Assembly: GCA_900770585.1 (NCBI GenBank)
Contig: CAAGKW010000357.1
Span: 1 to 7,618, forward strand
Direction: 5' to 3'
DNA from: an uncultured Alistipes sp.
Lineage (GTDB): Bacteria > Bacteroidota > Bacteroidia > Bacteroidales > Rikenellaceae
DNA length: 7,618 nucleotides
The position numbers were made by a program, and so were the translations under genes. Below the pieces are notes generated by a model. That model was not told where the DNA came from. It ran no database searches and saw only the letters and a list, made by a program, of their open reading frames with translations. Shown piece after piece: positions 1 through 5,590 of this stretch. Each line of letters begins with the position of its first letter. The stretch's first letter is position 1.

Positions 1-693
1 GAGCGACAACTCGACCAACGAACGACCTTTGCGCGAGCGCAGAACGCGATAGTGGGTCACGGCGTCCACGGCATTATCCTCATCGGGCGTGCGGCTGACG
101 AACATTTTGCGGTTGCGATTCTCGGCCAAAGGAGCGTCGATCACACCCTCTTCGGCGGGCATAATGCCGTCAGCCACAGCGATATACTTACGATCAATCA
201 CGATGCGGTGCCAATCGGCTTGCAGTCGATGTTTCACCTCCTCGCTCTTGGCGAAGATCATCAAACCCGAGGTCTCGCGGTCGAGGCGGTGAACGATGAA
301 AATTCGATTCGCGGGGTCCTCCAACTTAACGTGGTGGCTGAGGATCGAATATGCAGTCTTGTCGCGTTGCTTGTCGGTACCCATCGAGAGCAGTCCGTTG
401 CGCTTATCGACAACTATAATATACTGGTCCTCAAATACTATTCGCAACATCGGGTGGTGCAGTTCGGCGGCTGCTCGACCACGATTGATCGCCACTTTGT
501 CGCCCACGCGCAGAGCATAATCGTAGGCCGTGGTAACACTGCCATTGACGCTCACGCGGCGGTGCGCCAGGAGCGATTTTAGAGCCGAACGACTCTTGCC
601 CGCAAATTTTTCGGTCAGAAATTGGTGCAGTTGGCACTCGGCGCCAACGTTGAATATTAGGTCGCCCTTGGGGGCTACTCGTACTTTCTTCAT
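1..693 (-). CDS. RluA-family pseudouridine synthase with N-terminal S4 domain (3' end cut by window edge)
   Basis: Enzymes of this family convert specific uridines of rRNA or tRNA to pseudouridine in the cytoplasm. Reading the minus strand from the ATG at 693-691 gives 231 codons with no stop before base 1. Residues about 20-75 form an S4-type RNA-binding domain (LHQFLTEKFAGKSRSALKSL, then RRVSVNG and LRVGDKVAI). The catalytic domain follows with YIIVVDK and the signature HRLDRETSG, whose aspartate (D138) is the expected catalytic residue. The visible part ends at THYRVLRSRKGRSLVELSL, just before the usual ETGRTHQIR motif, so only the C-terminal portion is missing. Translation starts 6 bases after the stop of the radical SAM gene, so the two are probably cotranscribed. 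The target uridine cannot be told from sequence, so no gene symbol is given. Open frames on the opposite strand here are shadows. Confidence 0.93.
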   Translation of the reverse strand, partial: MKKVRVAPKGDLIFNVGAECQLHQFLTEKFAGKSRSALKSLLAHRRVSVNGSVTTAYDYALRVGDKVAINRGRAAAELHHPMLRIVFEDQYIIVVDKRNGLLSMGTDKQRDKTAYSILSHHVKLEDPANRIFIVHRLDRETSGLMIFAKSEEVKHRLQADWHRIVIDRKYIAVADGIMPAEEGVIDAPLAENRNRKMFVSRTPDEDNAVDAVTHYRVLRSRKGRSLVELSL

Positions 694-699
694 ATTGAT

Positions 700-1785
700 T
701 TACAGTCGTTTGTAGTGGCACATCAACAACTTACCCTCCTCGTCGCGCAGGTGCATTCCGCCACCCTGGCAGTAGCGAAACATTCGGCAGTCGCCACACT
801 CGTCGCGTCGAGCCCACTCGCGGTTGCGGAAGGGTTCGTAACGCGAGCTCCATACCTCCCAGAAGTTGTCGCGGTAGATGTTGCCTTGATTGAAATTTGA
901 ACGAATTGAGGTGCAACCCGACAGCGCGCCATCGACACGAATCGAGGCGGTCGTGACGCCAGCCGAGCAGTAGTAGAACGAGTCGCGCACCTCGGTTTCG
1001 TAGTTGCCCAAAAAGCCCTCGCAAGCATACGAGAGGTCGATCAGCCCCTCACGACGAGTGCGACGGATAAACTCCATCACCTCGCGGAATTGCTCGTCGG
1101 TCAGGCGTAGGGTAGGGTCGTCGGCGGCACGCCCAACGGGGAAGATCGTGAAGATTCGCCAGTGCTTAATGCCATTTGCGATCAGCAGCTCCTTCATCTC
1201 TTCGAGTCGAGGCACGAGTGCGCCCGTCACACAGGTCACAGCGTCGTAAGCCACCGTGCCGTCAGCTGCGATCATTCTCAGGGCGGCCAGAGCGCGCTCG
1301 TAGCTGTGCGGATTGCGACGAATGTAGTTGTGCTGTTCCTCGAAACCGTCGAAGCTGACCGAAATCGAGTGCAGACCTGCACGCAACAGACTCTCGAATC
1401 GTTCGGGCGTGAGAGCCAGCGCATTAGTAACAATTCCCCACGGGTAGCCACGTCGGTAGAGTTCCAGTCCGGCGCGCTCCAAATCTTTGCGTACGAGCAC
1501 CTCGCCACCCGAGATTACGACCATTACTTTGTGCGGATCGACGTGCGGTGTGATCTGCTCATCGACCACGCGCAGGAAGTCCTCCAACGGCATATCGGGC
1601 ACGGTTGCTTCGGCACGACAATCGCTACCGCAGTGGCGACAGTTGAGGTTGCAACGCAGTGTGCATTCCCAGAATAGCGTGCGCAGTGGGTGCTCCTCGA
1701 CGGTGTGTTTGTAGAGCTGTGCGAAGAGCTCCAAACCGAGCCTTTTGCGCAGGCCGAGTCGACGTCCGTTCAGGTCGTTAGCCAT
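700..1785 (-). CDS. Radical SAM/SPASM enzyme of the rSAM/lipoprotein system
   Basis: A 361-residue radical SAM protein. The CX3CX2C motif that binds the 4Fe-4S cluster is C45, C49 and C52 (CNLNCRHC), preceded by an extra Cys at 41 and followed by one at 56. VVISGGEVLVRKDL provides the GGE motif, and SISVSFDGFEEQHNYIRR is a typical core strand. The C-terminal part is a SPASM-like domain that could hold auxiliary clusters: C273, C291, C330, C333, C339 (YCQGGG) and C356. SPASM proteins commonly modify peptides or proteins. The overall match is to the Bacteroidetes family I recall as TIGR04133, which is paired with a short lipoprotein family (TIGR04134); a member of that partner family lies upstream at 2157-2606. 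It starts 11 bases after the small lipoprotein stop and ends 6 bases before the pseudouridine synthase. Radical SAM/SPASM assignment is firm from the motifs. The subfamily is from memory, and its substrate and chemistry are unknown. Confidence 0.93.
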   Translation of the reverse strand: MANDLNGRRLGLRKRLGLELFAQLYKHTVEEHPLRTLFWECTLRCNLNCRHCGSDCRAEATVPDMPLEDFLRVVDEQITPHVDPHKVMVVISGGEVLVRKDLERAGLELYRRGYPWGIVTNALALTPERFESLLRAGLHSISVSFDGFEEQHNYIRRNPHSYERALAALRMIAADGTVAYDAVTCVTGALVPRLEEMKELLIANGIKHWRIFTIFPVGRAADDPTLRLTDEQFREVMEFIRRTRREGLIDLSYACEGFLGNYETEVRDSFYYCSAGVTTASIRVDGALSGCTSIRSNFNQGNIYRDNFWEVWSSRYEPFRNREWARRDECGDCRMFRYCQGGGMHLRDEEGKLLMCHYKRL

Positions 1786-1796
1786 TGGCGTGTTGA

Positions 1797-2063
1797 TTAT
1801 TGATTATCAATTACTTTGAGCGGATTTTCGGTCTGCTCGGGTTGTGCTGTTTCGGCTTGCTCGGGAGTGGTTTTGAGAGCCTCTTTGCGGAAGGCAACAG
1901 GCGGCACACCATACATCAGGCGGATCTGCGGCATTTCGACCGAATCCTGCTGTACGGCGGGTTGCTCTTCGGGCTGTTCGGTGGCCTTCTGCTGTCGGGT
2001 CGACGAGCACGACGCCCCGAATCCGAGTACGGCCATCATCGTAGCTAAAACTTTGTATTTCAT
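1797..2063 (-). CDS. Small Pro/Gln/Glu-rich lipoprotein (88 aa), candidate partner of the radical SAM enzyme
   Basis: The ATG at 2063-2061 is chosen because it opens directly on a lipoprotein signal peptide: MKYK, a hydrophobic stretch VLATMMAVLGFGAS, then Cys19 as the likely lipidation site. An upstream in-frame start would add 19 residues across the promoter and spoil the signal. The mature protein is short and low in complexity (TEQPEEQPAVQQDS, later TTPEQAETAQPEQTE), apart from a central patch IRLMYGVPPVAFR at residues 47-59. MYGVP at 50-54 resembles MYGTP, which lies just after the lipidated Cys of the larger lipoprotein encoded upstream. The gene sits 11 bases before the radical SAM gene and has a TACCTTTG element about 45 bases upstream, so it is probably the first gene of a lipoprotein, radical SAM, RluA transcript. 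I recognise no named family. It is probably anchored in the outer or inner membrane; a role as substrate is inference. Confidence 0.82.
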   Translation of the reverse strand: MKYKVLATMMAVLGFGASCSSTRQQKATEQPEEQPAVQQDSVEMPQIRLMYGVPPVAFRKEALKTTPEQAETAQPEQTENPLKVIDNQ

Positions 2064-2107
2064 ATTGTTGCGATGTTTGCGTCGGGTATATCCCAACCAT
2101 ATCAATA

Positions 2108-2132
2108 CAAAGGTAATCATTTTCGTGCGAAA
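2108..2132 (-). promoter_or_regulatory. Bacteroidetes -7 promoter element for the small lipoprotein-rSAM operon, with upstream inverted repeat
   Basis: On the minus strand, TACCTTTG (2115-2108) matches the Bacteroidetes -7 consensus TAnnTTTG. It would place the transcript start about 35-40 bases before the ATG at 2063. Ending 5 bases upstream of it is the perfect inverted repeat TTTCG-CA-CGAAA (2132-2121). No clear -33 TTTG is seen at the normal distance, so an activator or alternative sigma factor is possible. The layout closely matches the promoter of the zinc transporter genes. Confidence 0.6.
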
Positions 2133-2156
2133 GTCGAGCGTTTTGCCTCCGAGAAA

Positions 2157-2606
2157 TTACTCTTGTTCGTTGTTGGTCTTCTCTTCGAGCACGATGTCTT
2201 GTTCGAGCGAAAATTTGCCCGAGTACCACGCACCCTTGTCGCCTGTAGCCTCGACCTTGCTGAAATCGAGTTCGATTGTGCGCTCTACGAACTCGCCACC
2301 GTTCTCTACGCCGTCAACGTCTTGTGCTACAAGTCGCAGTTTGCTGACGGGAAATGTCTGAACGCTCGCGTCGTAAGTCCCATCATCAAGGCTAAATTTT
2401 CGTATAATAGGAATGGGCTCGGGTCCTGCAACATAAGTCTGAACTTCAACTTTAATACCCTTAATCGGATCGCCGTCAGCGTCGAGCACTTTGCCCTTCA
2501 CTTCGTAATCTGCCCAAGGTGTACCGTACATTTCGGGCGCATCGCACCCAAACATTGGGATTGTGAAACCGAGAATCGACAGCGATTTGGTAATGATCTT
2601 TTTCAT
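2157..2606 (-). CDS. Radical-SAM-associated putative lipoprotein (149 aa)
   Basis: The protein starts MKKIITKSLSILGFTIPMFG with Cys21 as the likely lipidation site, so it is an exported, membrane-anchored lipoprotein. The mature N-terminus has DAPEMYGTPWADYEVKGKV (residues 22-40), leading into a carboxypeptidase-regulatory-like beta-sandwich: VLDADGDPIKGIKVEVQ, then DDGTYDASVQTFP, then LRLVAQDVDGVENGGEF, and the tail FSKVEATGDKGAWYSGKFS. The combination of C...YGTP.A.Y.V.G, the D(V/I)DG..NG segment and the WY.G segment matches, from memory, the family annotated as radical SAM-associated putative lipoprotein (TIGR04134), whose members lie beside a radical SAM/SPASM enzyme. That enzyme is present here, two genes downstream on the same strand. 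About 93 bases separate this gene from the small lipoprotein, with a promoter but no clear terminator between, so read-through is possible. Whether the enzyme modifies this protein is not known to me. Confidence 0.88.
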   Translation of the reverse strand: MKKIITKSLSILGFTIPMFGCDAPEMYGTPWADYEVKGKVLDADGDPIKGIKVEVQTYVAGPEPIPIIRKFSLDDGTYDASVQTFPVSKLRLVAQDVDGVENGGEFVERTIELDFSKVEATGDKGAWYSGKFSLEQDIVLEEKTNNEQE

Positions 2607-2636
2607 AGTTCGAAATTAAAGTTTGTACACCCTTTT

Positions 2637-2663
2637 ATTATATAGACGCACGAAAGTGCCAAA
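2637..2663 (-). promoter_or_regulatory. Possible promoter of the radical-SAM-associated lipoprotein
   Basis: On the minus strand a TTTG (2663-2660) is followed after 15 bases by TATATAAT (2644-2637), about 30 bases before the ATG at 2606. The TTTG suits a Bacteroidetes -33 element, but the second box lacks the TTTG half of the -7 consensus and the spacing is short. Between the boxes lies a small inverted repeat, GCAC-GAAA-GTGC on the plus strand (2648-2659). This is a weak call resting mainly on position and AT-richness. Confidence 0.33.
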
Positions 2664-2745
2664 ATGTTGCAACGAAGTTAAAAAAATTTTCACTTTTTTG
2701 CAATTTTTTTCGGAGGGCGCACGCCACCGCACGCAGTCGCACTCA

Positions 2746-2770
2746 TTTCGCCGAAAAATTATTACCTTTG
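2746..2770 (+). promoter_or_regulatory. Bacteroidetes -7 promoter element for the zinc transporter genes, with upstream inverted repeat
   Basis: TACCTTTG at 2763-2770 matches the -7 consensus TAnnTTTG. It would give a leader of only about 15 bases before the ATG at 2790, which argues against the upstream in-frame TTG at 2775 as the start. The inverted repeat TTTCG-C-CGAAA (2746-2756) lies just upstream, and no normal -33 TTTG is visible. Zinc uptake genes are usually repressed by a Zur/Fur protein, so the repeat is a possible operator, but it does not resemble a Zur box that I know. Confidence 0.6.
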
Positions 2771-2789
2771 TCAGTTGAAAATTGACCAA

Positions 2790-3623
2790 ATGAGAAAAAT
2801 CGTAATCATACTTTGCGCTCTGTTGGCGGTGGCGTGCGGTAGTAATCGTGCCCCAAAAGACATCCGCCCGACAATCACCGTGTCGATTGCTCCACTCAAA
2901 TCGCTCGCCGAGGCGATCGTGGGCGATGGGGTGCGTGTTGAGGTGCTGATCCCCGCAGGTGCAAGCCCCGAAACATTCGAACCTACACCCCGCCAAATCA
3001 CCGCAATGGCCGATAGTAGAGCGGTTTATACCGTTGGACTGATCGAATTCGAGCGCAGTCTGACCTCGCGCACGGGTGTGGCAACAACGCCACTCTGCGA
3101 GGGCGTCGAACTCATCGGTGGCCACTATCACAACGGCCATAATCACGGTGCCGATCCCCACATCTGGACTTCGCCGCGCGAGTTGCGAGTGATGGCGTCG
3201 AACTTACACCGTCACCTGCGCACGATCTTTCCCGACTCGACCCAATATGACCAACGCTATACCGAGTTGGACAGTGCGTTAGCCGAGTTGGATCTCTACG
3301 TGGCGTCGTGTTGGGCTATGGCCGAACGCGATTACTTCATAATCTATCATCCCGCGCTGACCTACTATGCCCGCGCCTACGGCATCGAGCAGGTGGCGAT
3401 CGAACAGGAGGGTCGCGAGCCGTCGGCGCGTAGCCTCACGGCATTGATCGAACGTGCCCGCCGCGACAGCGTGCGTACGATCTACTATCAACGTCCCTAT
3501 CCCGCGTCGGTGGTTGCAACGGTGGCTGAGAGCATTGGTGCTGAGGCGATTGAGATTGACCCGCTGGACGAAGATATATATACAATGATCCGCTCCGTAA
3601 CACAGACAATGGCACTCGAATGA
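2790..3623 (+). CDS. znuA: Metal (zinc-type) ABC transporter substrate-binding lipoprotein
   Basis: A 277-residue cluster A-I binding protein that captures a divalent metal, most likely Zn2+, and delivers it to a membrane transporter. The start is the ATG at 2790 because it opens on a lipoprotein signal, MRKIVIILCALLAVAC, with Cys16 for lipidation. TVSIAPLKSLAEAIVGDGVRV is the first strand and helix of the fold. Expected metal ligands can be traced: the first position, usually His in a DPHxYEPTP motif, is Glu61 here (ASPETFEPTP); His124 lies in ADPHIW; His187 in IYHPALTYYARAYG; and Asp257 in IEIDPLDED. A short His-rich loop, HYHNGHNHG, precedes His124, which is typical of zinc-binding members. 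The Glu at the first ligand position is, as I recall, common in Bacteroidetes members. The stop overlaps the ATPase start as ATGA. Manganese or another metal remains possible. Confidence 0.88.
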   Translation: MRKIVIILCALLAVACGSNRAPKDIRPTITVSIAPLKSLAEAIVGDGVRVEVLIPAGASPETFEPTPRQITAMADSRAVYTVGLIEFERSLTSRTGVATTPLCEGVELIGGHYHNGHNHGADPHIWTSPRELRVMASNLHRHLRTIFPDSTQYDQRYTELDSALAELDLYVASCWAMAERDYFIIYHPALTYYARAYGIEQVAIEQEGREPSARSLTALIERARRDSVRTIYYQRPYPASVVATVAESIGAEAIEIDPLDEDIYTMIRSVTQTMALE

Positions 3624-4369
3624 ATACTCTGATCAAAATACGCGACCTCTCGGTCCACTACGACTCACATCGTGTTTTGCACGATGTCGATTTGGATATC
3701 TATGCCGATGATTTCTTGGGTGTTATCGGTCCCAATGGAGGCGGTAAGACCACCCTCGTGAAGGCTATCTTGGGCGCTGTGCCTCATAGCGGAACGATCG
3801 AATTTTCGCCCTCGCTCTACGACGGTACCCGCCGCCTGATTGGCTATATGCCCCAGCAGAGCAACTTCGACCGCGCCTTTCCGATCTCGGTGCGCGAGAC
3901 CGTGGTGTCGGGTTTGCAGGCCCTGCGTCGTATGTCGGGACGTTATTCGCGCGAGGACTATGCCGCAGCAGATCGTCTGCTCGAACAGACGGGGTTGCAG
4001 TCGATTGCCCGCGCTCCGATTGGCGAGATTTCGGGCGGACAGATGCAGCGCACGTTGTTGTGTCGAGCGTTGATAGCCGAGCCACGTCTGTTGATCTTGG
4101 ATGAGCCTGCCAATTTTGTCGACAACCGTTTCGAGGGTGAGCTATATGAGTTGCTGAAACAGCTGAACGAACGTATCGCTATTGTGATGGTGTCGCACGA
4201 TCTGGGCACGATCACGAGTGTGGTGAAGAATATCGTCTGTGTCAATGGTCACGTTCATCGCCACGAGTCGAATGTGATTACGGCCGAGCAGCTCGACAAC
4301 TACAACTGCCCGCTTCAAATCATCGCTCACGGCCACGTTCCGCACACGGTTCTCGAACCACACAAGTAG
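3620..4369 (+). CDS. znuC: Metal ABC transporter ATP-binding protein
   Basis: A 249-residue ABC ATPase that would power metal uptake with the binding protein encoded just upstream. All core motifs are present: an aromatic A-loop candidate at Tyr14, Walker A GPNGGGKTT (37-45), Q-loop around MPQQ (77-80), signature ISGGQMQR (137-144), Walker B LLILDEP (157-163) and switch His193 in SHD. The D-loop reads ANFVD rather than the common TxGLD. The C-terminus is histidine-rich (AHGHVPHTVLEPHK), which fits a metal transporter. Its ATG overlaps the stop of the binding-protein gene by ATGA, so translation is probably coupled. The expected third component, a ZnuB-like permease, is not next to it: the gene is followed by a terminator and then convergent ribosomal protein genes. 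The permease is presumably encoded elsewhere. Confidence 0.92.
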   Translation: MNTLIKIRDLSVHYDSHRVLHDVDLDIYADDFLGVIGPNGGGKTTLVKAILGAVPHSGTIEFSPSLYDGTRRLIGYMPQQSNFDRAFPISVRETVVSGLQALRRMSGRYSREDYAAADRLLEQTGLQSIARAPIGEISGGQMQRTLLCRALIAEPRLLILDEPANFVDNRFEGELYELLKQLNERIAIVMVSHDLGTITSVVKNIVCVNGHVHRHESNVITAEQLDNYNCPLQIIAHGHVPHTVLEPHK

Positions 4370-4389
4370 CTTTTCGATACCTATATATA

Positions 4390-4431
4390 AAAATGTAGCG
4401 CAATTCCCAAACGGGAATTGCGCTACGTTTT
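4390..4431. terminator. Bidirectional intrinsic terminator between convergent znuC and rpmA
   Basis: A perfect 14-bp inverted repeat, GTAGCGCAATTCCC (4395-4408) and GGGAATTGCGCTAC (4413-4426), encloses the loop AAAC. A run of A precedes the stem (4389-4393) and GTTTTGTT follows (4427-4434), so either strand gives a GC-containing hairpin followed by U-rich RNA. It lies 25 bases after the znuC stop and 32 bases from the rpmA stop on the other strand, so it can serve both units. Confidence 0.9.
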
Positions 4432-4458
4432 GTTGAAGCGGTAAACTTCGGTCGGGGC

Positions 4459-4719
4459 TTACTCTGCGATAGGAGTAACGCTCACGTACGACTTACCCGA
4501 GCTCTTCTTGCAGAAGCTAACGGTACCGTCAACAAGTGCAAAGAGAGTGTGGTCCTTACCCATACCGACGTTCTCACCGGCATTGTGTACAGTACCGCGC
4601 TGGCGAACGATGATGTTACCAGCCTTAGCGAATTGACCACCGAACAGCTTAACGCCCAGTCGCTTGCTCTCTGACTCACGACCGTTCTTCGAACTACCTA
4701 CACCTTTCTTGTGTGCCAT
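4459..4719 (-). CDS. rpmA: Large ribosomal subunit protein bL27
   Basis: An 86-residue protein of normal bL27 length. It starts [20 protein letters not shown] and continues [23 protein letters not shown] and [20 protein letters not shown], the characteristic sequence of bL27. The N-terminal tail of this protein reaches toward the peptidyl transferase centre and contacts the tRNA ends. The N-terminus is of the plain MAHKK type, without the cleavable extension seen in some Firmicutes. The gene begins 19 bases after the stop of rplU and is cotranscribed with it, the usual bacterial pairing. Confidence 0.98.
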   Translation of the reverse strand: MAHKKGVGSSKNGRESESKRLGVKLFGGQFAKAGNIIVRQRGTVHNAGENVGMGKDHTLFALVDGTVSFCKKSSGKSYVSVTPIAE

Positions 4720-4738
4720 TTCTTTTTCGTTTTAAGAG

Positions 4739-5050
4739 TTAAGCAATAATGTCTTCTACAAGGATCTGAGTCAAGCACTGGCGGTGACCATTCTTCACTC
4801 TGTAACCCTTTCTGCGGCGTTTCTTAAACACGATGACCTTGTCGTCCTTCAAGTGCTTGAGAATCTTCGCTTTTACCGAGGCGCCTTCTACAACAGGTGC
4901 ACCTACCTTAACCTGACCGTCATTGTCTGTAAGCAGGACTTTGTCGAAGCTCACCGACGAGTCAACCTCGCCCGAAAGACGGTGAACATAGAGCTTGCGA
5001 CCCTTTTCAGCCTTAAACTGCTGACCTGCAATTTCTACTATTACGTACAT
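4739..5050 (-). CDS. rplU: Large ribosomal subunit protein bL21
   Basis: A 103-residue protein of normal bL21 length, starting MYVIVEIAGQQFKAEKG. It has the expected middle (VSFDKVLLTDNDGQVKVGAP) and the basic RNA-binding stretch FKKRRRKGYRVKNGHRQ, and ends LTQILVEDIIA. bL21 binds 23S rRNA early in 50S assembly. It is the first gene of a two-gene operon with rpmA and has its own strong promoter upstream. Nothing is unusual. Confidence 0.98.
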   Translation of the reverse strand: MYVIVEIAGQQFKAEKGRKLYVHRLSGEVDSSVSFDKVLLTDNDGQVKVGAPVVEGASVKAKILKHLKDDKVIVFKKRRRKGYRVKNGHRQCLTQILVEDIIA

Positions 5051-5094
5051 TTAATTAGTTTGTTGATTATGTGTTAAACATAATTTCGCGGTCG

Positions 5095-5124
5095 CAAATA
5101 TAGTAACTTTTCTTCGAACTGCAA
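5095..5124 (-). promoter_or_regulatory. Bacteroidetes promoter of the rplU-rpmA operon
   Basis: On the minus strand, TTG (5124-5122) is followed after 19 bases by TATATTTG (5102-5095), a full match to the TAnnTTTG -7 element with a normal -33 spacing. Transcription would start near 5088-5090, giving a leader of about 40 bases before the rplU ATG at 5050. This is the best-formed promoter in the window. The rest of the 171-base gap up to the gene at 5222 is AT-rich, and I see no clear plus-strand promoter or hairpin in it. Confidence 0.75.
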
Positions 5125-5221
5125 TACTCTTCGGGTTCTTTTTTTCGTTTTGGAGATGTTTTTCGGTTTTTGGCACAATTTTGACTTCCGTAAAGCCGCA
5201 TTTTGAGTGAATTTTAAGCCG

Positions 5222-5590
5222 ATGTACCGAATAGCAATCATCTCTTCAGACCGTTTTTTGTGGGCGTTGTTGTGCAATTCTCTCTCGCTTGTCGAGGCCG
5301 AAGTAGCCTGTTACGAGCGGTGGAACGAACAGTTGATCGAGTCGTTGTCGCACTTCAATCTGATATTGACTTTGGAGAGTTATCCGTTCCTTAATGGCAG
5401 CGATGTGGCGCATCGTTTGCGTGCACGAGGAGGCTCGCCACGAATCTATGTGCTGTCGTGGTTGCACGACGAGCAGAATGTATTGAGCCTGCTCGAAAGC
5501 GGTGTCGATCAATATTTTACACTGCCCGTAAATGTTCCGCGCCTATGCGGAAAGGTGACGGCTCAAATCAACGAGTGGCGTAATGGGTGA
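5222..5590 (+). CDS. Stand-alone receiver-like protein lacking the phosphoacceptor aspartate
   Basis: A 122-residue protein with the layout of a CheY-like receiver domain and no output domain. The start is the ATG at 5222, since YRIAIISSD is the first strand; an in-frame GTG at 5207 would add five residues. Aligning NLILTLESYPFLNG (46-59) with the usual DLILLDIMLPGMDG puts Leu51 where the phosphorylated Asp should be, with Glu52 next to it. The N-terminal acidic pair is reduced to SSD (8-10), and the conserved Lys of the KP motif is Leu101 (TLP), while Ser79 (VLSW) and Pro102 are kept. The fold is therefore probably intact but ordinary phosphorelay signalling is unlikely; it may act as a protein-binding adaptor. 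The end overlaps the next gene by 8 bases, indicating a coupled operon. The receiver assignment rests on my own alignment and is moderately sure. Confidence 0.78.
   Translation: MYRIAIISSDRFLWALLCNSLSLVEAEVACYERWNEQLIESLSHFNLILTLESYPFLNGSDVAHRLRARGGSPRIYVLSWLHDEQNVLSLLESGVDQYFTLPVNVPRLCGKVTAQINEWRNG

Noticed and set aside
52..582. Long plus-strand open frame of 176 codons
   Set aside because: It lies antisense to the RluA-family gene, which has family motifs (HRLDRETSG, S4 domain). The plus-strand product has no recognisable family.
1162..1677. Plus-strand open frame of 171 codons inside the radical SAM region
   Set aside because: It is antisense to the radical SAM gene, whose CX3CX2C and SPASM cysteines are unmistakable; the antisense product looks random.
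1793..1812. Tandem TTGATTAT and the palindrome ATTGAT-T-ATCAAT at the end of the small lipoprotein gene
   Set aside because: It is short and AT-only, falls within the last codons and stop, and is compatible with chance. There is no T run to make it a terminator.
1807..2645. Several open frames on both strands overlapping the two lipoprotein genes
   Set aside because: They cross promoters and gene boundaries and lack signal peptides or domains, whereas the two lipoprotein frames have clear signal peptides with a lipidation Cys.
2775..2789. TTG at 2775 as an upstream start of the ZnuA-like gene
   Set aside because: It would sit at or before the predicted transcript start and add MKIDQ ahead of a complete lipoprotein signal peptide; the ATG at 2790 fits better.
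2616..3161. Minus-strand open frame of 181 codons
   Set aside because: It overlaps the ZnuA-like gene and the divergent promoter region and has no family resemblance.
5198..5205. GCATTTTG as a -7 element for the receiver-like gene
   Set aside because: It lacks the TA of the consensus and the TTTG upstream is only 14 bases away, so no promoter is called for this operon.
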